This document shows, piece after piece, positions 25,411 through 33,835 of a stretch of DNA of 64,000 bases (the first letter of the stretch is position 1; every line of letters starts with the position of its first letter). Where the stretch lies: assembly GCF_964253915.1 (NCBI RefSeq), contig NZ_CAXUSG020000002.1, positions 186,001 through 250,000 of the forward strand. Direction: 5' to 3'. Under the pieces are notes generated by a model. That model was not told where the DNA came from, ran no database searches, and saw nothing but the letters and a program-made list of their open reading frames with translations. The translations under genes were made by a program, and so were the position numbers. Source of the stretch: Metarhizobium sp964253915. Its GTDB lineage: Bacteria; Pseudomonadota; Alphaproteobacteria; Rhizobiales; Rhizobiaceae.

Positions 25411-26276
25411 CGCTGACCCGCCGCACCTTTCCGGGTTTTGCCGCGCTGTTTTCGATGCCGCTCGCCTGGGTTCTGCTGCTCCTCGTCGTGCCCTATGGCA
25501 TCATGATCTCGGTCGGCTTCTGGACCCGGCAGTTTCCTTTGTTCTATCCCGACTTCCAGTTCGGAAACTACGCGCAGATCTTTTCCGATCCGCAATACAC
25601 CACGGTTATCCTGAGAACGCTGAAGATCGCCGCGCTGGTAACGCTTGGTGCGCTGGCGCTCGGTTTTCCGCTCGCCTACTTTCTCGTCTTCACCATCCGC
25701 TCGGCAGCGCTGCGCAACCTGCTCTACATGTCGGTCGTCGTGCCGCTCTGGGTCTCCTACCTGCTGCGCGCCTATACCTGGAAGATCATTCTCGGCACGG
25801 ACGGCGCCCTCAATTCGCTGCTGGTCTCGACCGGCATCGTCTCCGCCCCGCTCGATATCTTCCTCTACAACCAGACCGCCATGGTCATCACGCTGATTTA
25901 TATCTTCGTGCCGTTCATGGTCATGCCGCTGTTTACCGTCCTCGACAACATCCCGCGCCGGCTGATCGAGGCATCGGAGGATCTCGGCGTCGGCCCGTTC
26001 ATGACCTTCTGGAAGGTGATCGCCCCGCTGTCGCTCGGCGGCGTGATCGCCGGGTCGACGATGACCTTTTGCCTTGCCTTCGGCGATTTCGTCGCTCCGG
26101 TTCTGGTCGGCGGCCCGGATGGCACGATGGTCGCCAACCTGCTGCAGACGCAGTTTGGCGCAGCCCTCAACTGGCCGCTCGGCTCGGCACTGGCGACGCT
26201 GGTGCTGGTGATCGTGCTTGTGCTCCTGCAGATATCGAGCCGCCTCGACATGGCCGGCCGTGTCGAACTGACGTGA
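25407..26276 (+). CDS. potB: Polyamine-type ABC transporter permease
   Basis: A 289-residue inner-membrane permease with about six hydrophobic helices, starting LFSMPLAWVLLLLVVPYGIMI, and the EAA loop EASEDLGVGPFMTFWKVIAPLS. The ATG at 25407 overlaps the potA stop by four bases (ATGA). It forms the membrane channel with the next gene's product. Confidence 0.9.
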   Translation: MTLTRRTFPGFAALFSMPLAWVLLLLVVPYGIMISVGFWTRQFPLFYPDFQFGNYAQIFSDPQYTTVILRTLKIAALVTLGALALGFPLAYFLVFTIRSAALRNLLYMSVVVPLWVSYLLRAYTWKIILGTDGALNSLLVSTGIVSAPLDIFLYNQTAMVITLIYIFVPFMVMPLFTVLDNIPRRLIEASEDLGVGPFMTFWKVIAPLSLGGVIAGSTMTFCLAFGDFVAPVLVGGPDGTMVANLLQTQFGAALNWPLGSALATLVLVIVLVLLQISSRLDMAGRVELT

Positions 26277-26286
26277 GGAGACCGAT

Positions 26287-27075
26287 ATGCACGCCCTGAA
26301 ATGGTGGCAGCGCGGAATGGTCGGCTTCAGCCTTGCGGTGCTTGCCTTCCTCTACCTGCCGATCGTCATGCTGGTCCTCTTCTCGTTCAACGACAGCAAG
26401 GTCACCTCCTTCCCGCTCGCCGGCTTCACTCTGCACTGGTACGAGACTTTCCTCGCCAACGAACAGATGCTGCGGGCACTCTGGAACAGCCTGGTCGTCG
26501 CGGTCTGCGCCACGGCGCTCAGCGTCGTCGTTGGCGTCACCGCAGCAATAGCACTCGACCGCTACGAATTCCCCGGCAAGCGCCTGTTCCAGAATGCCAT
26601 CCTGCTGCCGCTCAGTCTGCCGGGCATCGTCACCGGCATCGCGATGCTGAATTTCTACAAGCAGATCGGGATTCCCCAGAGCCTGACGGCCGTCGTCATC
26701 GGCCATGCCACCGCCCTGCTCGGCGTGGTCGTCTCGCAGGTGATGGCAAGGCTTGCGAAGATCAACCGGCGCCAGCTGGAAGCCTCCGCCGATCTCGGCG
26801 CCACGCCGGTGGAGACGTTCCGGCGCGTCACCCTGCCGACGATCCGCAGCTCGATCATCGGCTCGGCGCTTCTGTGCTTCACGCTATCCTTCGACGAAAT
26901 CCCCGTCACTTACTTCCTGACGGGCCGCGAGGTGACGCTGCCGATCTACATCTATTCGACGCTGCGGCGCGGCATCACGCCGGAGATCAACGCGGTCGGC
27001 ACGGTCATCGTTGCCGCTTCCTTCGTCCTCATCATCCTTTCCGTCACGCTCCTGCGCGAGCGACGCCCAACCTGA
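26287..27075 (+). CDS. potC: Polyamine-type ABC transporter permease
   Basis: A 262-residue permease of the PotC type: LAVLAFLYLPIVMLVLFSFN at the N-terminus and an EAA loop in LEASADLGATPVETFRRVTLP. It has about six transmembrane helices. It lies 10 bp after potB and 20 bp before the aldehyde dehydrogenase gene, so import and the catabolic step are in one operon. Confidence 0.9.
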   Translation: MHALKWWQRGMVGFSLAVLAFLYLPIVMLVLFSFNDSKVTSFPLAGFTLHWYETFLANEQMLRALWNSLVVAVCATALSVVVGVTAAIALDRYEFPGKRLFQNAILLPLSLPGIVTGIAMLNFYKQIGIPQSLTAVVIGHATALLGVVVSQVMARLAKINRRQLEASADLGATPVETFRRVTLPTIRSSIIGSALLCFTLSFDEIPVTYFLTGREVTLPIYIYSTLRRGITPEINAVGTVIVAASFVLIILSVTLLRERRPT

Positions 27076-27095
27076 TCCATCCAAGGGAGAACAGC

Positions 27096-28601
27096 ATGGA
27101 CAGCGCCACCTACACCCGCGATTTCTGGCAGGCGAAAGCCGGAACGCTCAAATTCCGCACGCAGCATTTCATCGACGGCACCTATGTCGCCTCGGCCGAC
27201 GGCCGCACCTTCCCGACCATCAACCCGGCCACGGGTGCTACGATCACCGAAGTCGCCCGCGGCGGCGAGGCCGAAATCAACCGCGCCGTGGCCGTGGCCC
27301 GCAAGGCGTTCAAATCCGGCAGCTGGTCGCGCCTCGATCCGCGCGCCCGCATGGCCGTACTCGAAAAATTTTCCGCACTCGTGGAGGCGCATGCGGAAGA
27401 ATTCGCCGTGCTCGACAGCCTTGATATGGGCAAGCCGGTCATGGACATGATGAACATCGACATCCCCGGCTCGGTGATGTCGCTGAAATTCTTCTCCGAA
27501 ACCATCGACAAGATCGAAGGCGCGGTAACCTCGACCACCGCCAGCGCCCTGCACTACATCCTGCGCCAGCCGCTGGGCGTCGTCGGCCTCATCGTGCCGT
27601 GGAACTACCCGCTGATGATGGCCGCCTGGAAGCTCGGCCCGGCGCTGGCGACCGGCAATTCCGTCGTGCTCAAGCCGGCTGAACAATCGCCGCTCTCGGC
27701 CAACCTGCTGGCCGAACTGTTCATCGAGGCCGGCGGTCCCTCGGGCGTGCTCAACGTCGTTCACGGTCTCGGCGAGGAAGCGGGCAAGGCGCTGGCGCTG
27801 CACAACGACGTCGACAAGATCGCCTTCACCGGCTCCACCGAAGTCGGCAAGCTCTTGATGATCTATTCCGGCCAGTCGAACATGAAGCGGGTGTCGACCG
27901 AATGCGGCGGCAAGACCCCGCAGATCATCCTCGGCGATTACGACGACCTCGACACCGCCGTCACCTACGCCGTCAACGGCATCTACGGCAACCAGGGCGA
28001 GGTCTGCAACGCCGGCTCGCGCATCCTCGTGCAGAAGAACATCCACGACGACTTCGTCGAGCGCTTCACCGCGCGGACCCGCGAAAACTTCGTTCTCGGC
28101 GATCCGCTCGACCCGTCGACGACCATCGGCCCGCTGGTCACGTCGTCGCATCAGAAACGCGTCCTGAGCTACATCGACATCGGCCGCAAGGAAGGCGCCG
28201 CGTTGCGCTTCGGCGGCGGTACGCTCGCCTCGGCGCCCTCCGGCGCCTATGTCGAGCCGACGCTGTTCACCGGTGTCAACAACTCGATGCAGATCGCCCG
28301 CGAAGAAATCTTCGGCCCGGTCGCCACCATCATCCCGATTGACGGCACGGAGGATGCCATCGAAATCGCCAACGACAGCGTCTATGGCCTCGCGGCTTCG
28401 ATCTGGACCCGCGACATCTCGAAGGCGCACCTCTTCGCCCGCGACATCGAAGCCGGCGTCGTCTGGGTCAACTGCTTCGACCACGGCGACATGACCTCCA
28501 TCTGGGGCGGCTACAAGCAGACCGGCAACGGCCGCGACAAATGCCTGGAAGCGCTCACCCAGTACACCCAGACGAAATCGGTCTGGGTAAACCTTGGATA
28601 A
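27096..28601 (+). CDS. Aldehyde dehydrogenase, PuuC-like
   Basis: A 501-residue aldehyde dehydrogenase. It has IVPWNYPLMMAAWK, the glutamate in STECGGKTPQ, the catalytic cysteine in GNQGEVCNAGSR and EEIFGPVATI. The N-terminal FIDGTYVASADGRTFPTINP and KCLEALTQYTQTKSVWVNLG at the C-terminus match the gamma-glutamyl-gamma-aminobutyraldehyde dehydrogenase (PuuC/AldH) group. It fits oxidation of an aldehyde derived from an imported polyamine. No gamma-glutamylputrescine synthetase or oxidase, nor any transaminase, is found nearby, so the upstream steps must be encoded elsewhere. The ATG at 27096 has a GGGAG-type ribosome site. Confidence 0.88.
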   Translation: MDSATYTRDFWQAKAGTLKFRTQHFIDGTYVASADGRTFPTINPATGATITEVARGGEAEINRAVAVARKAFKSGSWSRLDPRARMAVLEKFSALVEAHAEEFAVLDSLDMGKPVMDMMNIDIPGSVMSLKFFSETIDKIEGAVTSTTASALHYILRQPLGVVGLIVPWNYPLMMAAWKLGPALATGNSVVLKPAEQSPLSANLLAELFIEAGGPSGVLNVVHGLGEEAGKALALHNDVDKIAFTGSTEVGKLLMIYSGQSNMKRVSTECGGKTPQIILGDYDDLDTAVTYAVNGIYGNQGEVCNAGSRILVQKNIHDDFVERFTARTRENFVLGDPLDPSTTIGPLVTSSHQKRVLSYIDIGRKEGAALRFGGGTLASAPSGAYVEPTLFTGVNNSMQIAREEIFGPVATIIPIDGTEDAIEIANDSVYGLAASIWTRDISKAHLFARDIEAGVVWVNCFDHGDMTSIWGGYKQTGNGRDKCLEALTQYTQTKSVWVNLG

Positions 28602-28608
28602 AAATGCG

Positions 28609-28638
28609 AGGTCGCGCGGAAAGCTGTCCGCGCGACCT
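28609..28638 (+). terminator. Strong hairpin after the transporter/dehydrogenase operon
   Basis: AGGTCGCGCGGA and TCCGCGCGACCT form a perfect 12-bp stem with loop AAGCTG, eight bases past the stop codon, followed only by a short TTTC. It closes the operon that starts at 20585 or 23160. Confidence 0.75.
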
Positions 28639-28807
28639 TTCGAACTGCCGGCGAAGAATTTTGGCCCGCTCTCCGCCGATCCGAGCAGGTTGACGCGGCA
28701 ACCAAAGCTGCTAAAAAGCCACCCGTAGACGAAATGGGTAGCAAATCGGCCGCGACGCCGAAAACGGGCGTCTCAAAACGCTCCAGGCTAAACCAGTTCA
28801 CCTGAAC

Positions 28808-28897
28808 GGAAGAGTGTCCGAGTGGTTTAAGGAACCGGTCTTGAAAACCGGCGTGCGGGAAACCGTACCGTGGGTTCGAATCCCACCTCTTCCGCCA
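28808..28897 (+). tRNA. tRNA-Ser (anticodon TGA)
   Basis: A 90-base class II tRNA. The acceptor stem is GGAAGAG/CTCTTCC, the anticodon arm CCGGTCTTGAAAACCGG carries TGA at 28842-28844, a long variable arm (GTGCGGGAAACCGTAC) is present as expected for serine, and the T arm reads GTGGGTTCGAATCCCAC. The discriminator G and CCA end are encoded. Confidence 0.97.
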
Positions 28898-28982
28898 ATG
28901 TCTTCACAACGCCGTCTCCGGGCTTGGCCTAGGATAGGTCACTCCACTCAAATCATCGACGATAGAGAGCATATCTGACGTT

Positions 28983-29011
28983 AAAAAAATGCCCGGCACA
29001 GGGCCGGGCAT
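28983..29011 (-). terminator. Intrinsic terminator of ssuD
   Basis: Read on the minus strand, ATGCCCGGC and GCCGGGCAT form a perfect 9-bp stem with a 5-base loop, followed by a run of T (a run of A at 28983-28989 on the plus strand). It lies about 60 bp after the ssuD stop codon and is the clearest rho-independent terminator of the window. Confidence 0.85.
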
Positions 29012-29073
29012 AGCGCAGGAGAAATCTTCTGCTTCGTCAATTATCCGAAAACGGACAGACCTGATCCGCTAGA

Positions 29074-30243
29074 TCACGAACCCGAAGCCAGCTTGACATT
29101 GCCGCCATGGCCACCACCGCCGAAAACTTGCGTTGCTCCGAAGGAAGAGCGGAGCTGGTTGCGGGGGCCGGGCAGGCCGATTGCCGGGAACAGCAGTTCC
29201 GAAACCCGATATGCCTCTTCGAGATGCGGATATCCGGAGGCGATGACGGTGTCGATGCCGATGTCCTGGTATTCCTTCAGGCGGGCGGCGATGGTGGCTG
29301 GCGAGCCGACAAGGGCCGTGCCGGCGCCGGAGCGCACCAGGCCGATGCCGGCCCAGAGGTTCGGCGACACTTCCAGCTTGTCGCGGCGTCCCTGATGCAG
29401 GGCGACCATGCGCGCCTGACCGACAGAATCGGAATTCTTGTTGAAGACCTCCTGGGCTGCGGCGATAGTCTCGTCGGAGAGTTTCGAGATCAGCTGGTCG
29501 GCGGCCGCCCAGGCTTCGTCGTCGGTTTCGCGGACGATGAAATGCAGGCGGATGCCGAAGCTGACCTGACGGCCATGCTTCGCGGCGGCCTTGCGGACGG
29601 AGGCGACCTTTTCGGCCACCTGCGCCGGCGGTTCGCCCCAGGTCAGGTATTTGTCGATGATACCGCCGGCAAAATCGATCGCTGCATCGGAAGAACCGCC
29701 GAAATAGATCGGCGGGCGCGGCTGCTGCACCGGCGGCAGGCCGAGCCTTGCGTCGATCGCCTTGATGTATTTGCCGTCGAGCGTCGATTTTCCAGTCTCG
29801 ATCAGCTCGTTGAATACCTTGAAGAATTCGTCGGCGTGGTCGTAGCGCTCGTCATGCGGCAGGAAGATGCCGTCGCCGGCCAGTTCCTGGGCGCTGCCAC
29901 CGACGACGATGTTGAGCAGCAGGCGGCCGTTGGAAACACGGTCGAGGGTCGATGCGAGGCGGGCGTAATAGGCGGGCGTCGCCGTGCCGGGACGGATCGC
30001 CACAAGGAATTTCAGCTTTTCGGTGACGGCGGCAAGGTTGGCCGCCAGCACGAAGGATTCCTCGCAGGCAGCGCCGACGGGGATCAACACACCGGAATAT
30101 CCCAGCCGGTCGACGGCCGTGGCAATCTCGCGAAAATAGGCCGGGTCGGACGGCCGACTCAGATCGTCCGACCCGAGATAGGAACCGTCGCCGGAGCTCG
30201 GGATGAACCAAAGGAAATCAAGCGGTTTTGCGGAAGTGGTCAT
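29074..30243 (-). CDS. ssuD: FMNH2-dependent alkanesulfonate monooxygenase
   Basis: A 389-residue bacterial-luciferase-type TIM barrel of the SsuD group. It starts LDFLWFIPSSGDGSYLG and contains RPGTATPAYYARLASTLDRVSNGRLLLNIVVGG, then YFGGSSDAAIDFAG, all typical of SsuD. It desulfonates alkanesulfonates to aldehyde and sulfite with reduced FMN, providing sulfur. No ssuA/B/C or flavin reductase (ssuE) gene is adjacent. It is divergent from an NtaA/SnaA/DszA-type monooxygenase gene, and the metQNI transporter lies nearby. Confidence 0.92.
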   Translation of the reverse strand: MTTSAKPLDFLWFIPSSGDGSYLGSDDLSRPSDPAYFREIATAVDRLGYSGVLIPVGAACEESFVLAANLAAVTEKLKFLVAIRPGTATPAYYARLASTLDRVSNGRLLLNIVVGGSAQELAGDGIFLPHDERYDHADEFFKVFNELIETGKSTLDGKYIKAIDARLGLPPVQQPRPPIYFGGSSDAAIDFAGGIIDKYLTWGEPPAQVAEKVASVRKAAAKHGRQVSFGIRLHFIVRETDDEAWAAADQLISKLSDETIAAAQEVFNKNSDSVGQARMVALHQGRRDKLEVSPNLWAGIGLVRSGAGTALVGSPATIAARLKEYQDIGIDTVIASGYPHLEEAYRVSELLFPAIGLPGPRNQLRSSFGATQVFGGGGHGGNVKLASGS

Positions 30244-30350
30244 TCGTGCTGCTCGTTCTTTTCGTCGGCGGCCTGCCGAAACGGGTGACACCTGGAAAAG
30301 CAGCGTCGCTGCCTTCCTTGTCCTCATGGCGTCAGAGGAAGATAATAAAA

Positions 30351-30391
30351 TCTATAACTTTTATAAGAAATATTCTGCCGCATTTCGGCAG
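30351..30391. promoter_or_regulatory. AT-rich divergent promoter region with two small palindromes
   Basis: The 307-bp gap between ssuD and the other monooxygenase holds an AT-rich block at about 30336-30375 in which TCTAT-N7-ATAAGA (from 30351) resembles the TCTAC-N7-GTAGA palindromes further along. Directly after it CTGCCG-CATTT-CGGCAG (30375-30391) is a perfect 6-bp inverted repeat. Both could bind a sulfur regulator. Nothing else is recognised in the gap. Confidence 0.35.
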
Positions 30392-30550
30392 TTGAGGAGA
30401 AAATCCTGTCGGGACGGCTGCCCGATAGCCCGGTATCGTAAGTGCGGCTGGTGGACATATCGGCCGAACGGTTGCGACAGTGCCGATGGCACCCGACCGG
30501 AACGACACGGTATGTTCAATGGCTCTCACTTGCCACAGGAATAAGCATCG

Positions 30551-31909
30551 ATGCCCGGACGCAAACAAATTCTTCTCAACGCATTCAACATGAATTGCGT
30601 CGGCCACATCAATCACGGCCTCTGGGCGCATCCGCGCGACCGTTCGCATCAATACAAGACGCTTTCCTATTGGACCGATCTGGCAAGAACGCTGGAGCGC
30701 GGCCTCTTCGACGGGATTTTCCTGGCGGATATCGTCGGCGTCTACGACATCTATCAGCAGTCCGTTTCGGTGACGCTGCGCGAATCGGTGCAGCTGCCGG
30801 TCAACGACCCGATCCCACTGGTGACGGCGATGGCGAGCGTTACCCGCAATCTCGGTTTCGGCGTCACCGTCAACACCAGCACCGAGGAGCCCTATACATT
30901 TGCCCGACGCATGTCGACGCTCGATCATCTGACGGAGGGACGGATCGGCTGGAACGTCGTCACCGGGTATCTCGACAGTGCCGCCCGCGCGCTCGGCCAG
31001 GACGGTTTGGCGGAACATGACAATCGCTACGACCGGGCGGACGACTATCTCGACGTGTTGTACAAGCTATGGGAGGGAAGCTGGGCGGACGATGCCGTGC
31101 GCCTCGACAAGGCAGGCCGTGTCTATAGCGATCCGGAACGGGTGCGGAAGATCAGCCATGACGGGCCGTTCTATCGTTCCGAAGGCTACCATCTGGCCGA
31201 ACCTTCGCGGCAGCGCACGCCGGTGCTCTATCAGGCCGGCACATCCGGGCGCGGCCGCAAGTTCGCCGCCCGTCATGGCGAATGCATCTTCATCGGCGCC
31301 AGCGATCCAGCCGCCGCGCGCGTTACCGCGCGGGCGCTGCGGGACGAGGCTACGGCTGCCGGTCGCAATGGTAACGACATCAAGATTTTCGTCGGCATCA
31401 CCGTCGTTCCCGGCCGGACGGAAGCGGAAGCGCAGGACAAGCTTGCCGATTATCTCGATTATGCCAGCCCCGAAGCCGGACTGGCGCATTTTTCCGCCGG
31501 CAGCGGCATCGATGTCTCGCCTTTCGGACTGGACGATCCGATCGATTACGGTATCGGCAATGCCATCCAGTCGGTCAACCAGATGGCCCGCCAGAAGGGC
31601 TGGACCAAGCGGAAACTGTTGAACGAGCTTGCTATCGGCGGCCGCTATCCGCTGATCGTCGGTGATGGCGACAAGGTTGCGGCGGAACTGATCCGCTGGG
31701 CAGACGAAGGCGACATTGACGGCTTTAATCTCGCCCGCGCCGTCGTGCCTGAAAGTTTCGAGGATTTCGTCGAGATCGTCGTTCCGGCACTGCAGAACCG
31801 CGGCGCCTACAAGAGTGAATATGCCGATGGGTCGCTGCGCCAGAAATTGTTCGGTGACGGGGATCGTCTCAACGAGCGGCATTACGGGCATGGATTCCGC
31901 TTCGTTTGA
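30551..31909 (+). CDS. Flavin-dependent monooxygenase, NtaA/SnaA/DszA family
   Basis: A 452-residue luciferase-like oxygenase: KQILLNAFNMNCVGHINHGLW, DGIFLADIVGVYDIYQ, FGVTVNTSTEEPYTFARRMSTLDHLTEGRIGWNVVTGY, then PVLYQAGTSGRGRKFAARH. This subfamily oxidises sulfur- or nitrogen-containing compounds (dimethyl sulfide, dibenzothiophene sulfone, nitrilotriacetate) using FMNH2 from a separate reductase. Being divergent from ssuD and beside a putative uptake protein, it is likely to act on an organosulfur compound. The exact substrate is open. Confidence 0.9.
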   Translation: MPGRKQILLNAFNMNCVGHINHGLWAHPRDRSHQYKTLSYWTDLARTLERGLFDGIFLADIVGVYDIYQQSVSVTLRESVQLPVNDPIPLVTAMASVTRNLGFGVTVNTSTEEPYTFARRMSTLDHLTEGRIGWNVVTGYLDSAARALGQDGLAEHDNRYDRADDYLDVLYKLWEGSWADDAVRLDKAGRVYSDPERVRKISHDGPFYRSEGYHLAEPSRQRTPVLYQAGTSGRGRKFAARHGECIFIGASDPAAARVTARALRDEATAAGRNGNDIKIFVGITVVPGRTEAEAQDKLADYLDYASPEAGLAHFSAGSGIDVSPFGLDDPIDYGIGNAIQSVNQMARQKGWTKRKLLNELAIGGRYPLIVGDGDKVAAELIRWADEGDIDGFNLARAVVPESFEDFVEIVVPALQNRGAYKSEYADGSLRQKLFGDGDRLNERHYGHGFRFV

Positions 31910-31962
31910 CACGGGTTCGCGGGCATTCTTTTCCTCAAAACGGCGAGAGTTTGGAGATAATT

Positions 31963-31981
31963 ATCTACTAATTTTGTAGAT
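31963..31981. promoter_or_regulatory. Perfect palindrome ATCTAC-N7-GTAGAT, candidate operator
   Basis: ATCTAC, spacer TAATTTT, GTAGAT lies 49 bases upstream of the binding-protein start, in a short AT-rich stretch that also contains GATAATTATC. It contains a T-N11-A core, as in LysR-type boxes. The same half-sites with the same spacing recur upstream of metQ. Confidence 0.5.
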
Positions 31982-32029
31982 TTAATTTCTAATTGGGACG
32001 TGGTTTCAATCTCTGTGTGGAGCACGTTC

Positions 32030-33076
32030 ATGAGAAGACAACTGGTCCTTTCCGCCACCACCGCTTTCACTCTGTTCTCGATTGCATGCGGCGCCAGCGC
32101 CGAGGGCCTTGCCGGGGCACCGGCGCCGTTCGACAAAGGCGACGTCAAGCTGGCGCTCATAAGCTACATCTCCGCCGGCGATTTCTTCCAGGCTTATCAG
32201 GCCGGCGCCGAGGCGCAGGCCAAGGCATTGGGCGCGGATCTGCGCATTTTCCCCGGTCGCCAGAATGCCGCCGAACAGCGCGAACAGATCGTCCAGGCGA
32301 TCAATCTCGGCGTCCAGGGCATCATCATCGACCACGGCGTGCCGGAATCGCTGACCGACGTCGTGCAGCAGGCGCTGGACAAGGGCATCAAGGTCATCGC
32401 CTTCGACGTCAACCTCAACAATCCGCAGGTTCCGCAGGTCGAGCAGAGTGACCACAAGCTGGCGGAAATCGCCCTGGAAAGAGCGATTGCCGACAACGGC
32501 ACGTCGTTTAATGCCGGTTACGTCTATGTGGCGGGTTTTGCCCCGCTCGACCGGCGAAACGAGGTCTGGGAGCGCGTCCGCAAGGAAAATCCCGGCATCG
32601 CCGAGAAGGCGCGTTTCGGCAATGTCAGCGATACGACCGCAACGACGACGGCTGACCAGGCCAAGGCGGCATTTCGTGCCAATCCGGATATCTCGGTCGT
32701 CTTCGCGCCTTATGACGAGTTTGCGCGCGGCGTAAAGCTGGCGGCAGCCGATCTCGGCATTTCTGAAAAACTGAAGATCTATTCCGCCGATATTTCCACG
32801 GCGGATATTCAGGAAATCGTCGAAGCCGGCAGCCCTTGGGTGGCGACGGCTGCGACCAACCCCGCCGTCGTCGGCGCGGTTTCGATCCGGGCGGCAGCGC
32901 TGCAGATTGCCGGGGAAGCGGTGCCGAAACAGATCGTCGTCGAGCCGGTTCTGGTGACCCAGCAGCAATTGCGCGAGGCGGGCGTGAACACCATCGAGGA
33001 CCTGGCCGCAAAAATCCCGGCCTTCTCCACCAGTACGGCGGCAACGGCATCGTGGATACCGGCTGCAGCGTTCTGA
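32030..33076 (+). CDS. Sugar-type (RbsB-like) periplasmic binding protein, orphan
   Basis: An exported protein of about 348 residues with a signal peptide (MRRQLVLSATTAFTLFSIACGASA). The mature domain belongs to periplasmic binding protein family 4/RbsB: IPGRQNAAEQ-like start, QREQIVQAINLGVQGIIIDHG, DKGIKVIAFDVNLNN, then VFAPYDEFARGVKLAAADLG. No permease or ATPase of the sugar family is adjacent. It stands between two sulfur oxygenases and the methionine transporter and shares a promoter motif with metQ, so it may feed an organosulfur compound to an unlinked transporter. I start it at the ATG at 32030, since the upstream in-frame residues do not look like a signal peptide. Confidence 0.8.
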   Translation: MRRQLVLSATTAFTLFSIACGASAEGLAGAPAPFDKGDVKLALISYISAGDFFQAYQAGAEAQAKALGADLRIFPGRQNAAEQREQIVQAINLGVQGIIIDHGVPESLTDVVQQALDKGIKVIAFDVNLNNPQVPQVEQSDHKLAEIALERAIADNGTSFNAGYVYVAGFAPLDRRNEVWERVRKENPGIAEKARFGNVSDTTATTTADQAKAAFRANPDISVVFAPYDEFARGVKLAAADLGISEKLKIYSADISTADIQEIVEAGSPWVATAATNPAVVGAVSIRAAALQIAGEAVPKQIVVEPVLVTQQQLREAGVNTIEDLAAKIPAFSTSTAATASWIPAAAF

Positions 33077-33102
33077 CCCGTAGCCGTTTCGCAAAGAAAT
33101 AG

Positions 33103-33141
33103 AGAAGCCGGGACGGAGATAACGCCGTCCCGGCTTCTTTT
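33103..33141. terminator. Bidirectional terminator
   Basis: AGAAGCCGGGACGG and CCGTCCCGGCTTCT form a perfect 14-bp stem with an 8-base loop, followed by TTT on the plus strand. It lies between the convergent binding-protein and metI genes. Confidence 0.85.
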
Positions 33142-33175
33142 GTCTATGCCTGATTGTTTGCCAACCGTTCCGGGG

Positions 33176-33835
33176 TCAGCGCGCCCGGTGGTCGAGGCGG
33201 TTCACCAGCCGGTCGCCGAGCCATTGCACGCCGCAGACCAGCAGGATCAGCACGGCAACGACAGCGATCATCACGCCGGTTTCGAAGCGCTGGTAGCCAT
33301 AGCGGATCGCCAGGTCGCCGAGGCCGCCGGCCCCGATCGCTCCGGCCATAGCCGATGCGCCGATCAGCGTCACCAGCGTCACCGTGAAGCCGGCGACGAT
33401 GCCGGGAAGCGCTTCGGGGATCAGCACCTCGCGGATGATCGTCCAGCGGTTGCCGCCCATGGCGCGTACGGCTTCGACCAGCCCTTTGTCCACCTCGCGC
33501 AGGGACACTTCGGCGATGCGGGCAAAATAGGGTGTCGCGGCAATCGACAGCGGCACGATGGAGGCGGCCGTGCCGAGCGATGTGCCGACGATCAGCCGCG
33601 TCAGCGGGATCAGCGCCACCAGCAGGATGATGAAAGGAACGGCGCGAAACCCGTTGATGACCATGCCGAGCGTGCGGTTGATCCGGAGGTTTTCGGCAAT
33701 TCCGCCCCGGTCGGTCATGATCAGCAGCAATCCGAGCGGCAGCCCGGCCGCAAGCGAGATGATGCCCGAAGCGCCTGTCATGATCAGCGTTTCGAAGAAG
33801 GAGCGAATGAAGAGATCGATCATCACGGAACTCAT
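33176..33835 (-). CDS. metI: D/L-methionine ABC transporter permease
   Basis: A 219-residue permease with five transmembrane helices, typical of MetI: SFFETLIMTGASGIISLAAGLPLG, FRAVPFIILLVALIPLTRLIVGT, and the EAA loop LVEAVRAMGGNRWTIIREVLIPEALPG. Its start overlaps the metN stop by four bases. Confidence 0.93.
   Translation of the reverse strand: MSSVMIDLFIRSFFETLIMTGASGIISLAAGLPLGLLLIMTDRGGIAENLRINRTLGMVINGFRAVPFIILLVALIPLTRLIVGTSLGTAASIVPLSIAATPYFARIAEVSLREVDKGLVEAVRAMGGNRWTIIREVLIPEALPGIVAGFTVTLVTLIGASAMAGAIGAGGLGDLAIRYGYQRFETGVMIAVVAVLILLVCGVQWLGDRLVNRLDHRAR

Noticed and set aside
26952..28484. 510-codon minus-strand frame opposite the PuuC-like gene
   Set aside because: Shadow of the aldehyde dehydrogenase gene; repetitive Arg/Asp/Gly composition without motifs.
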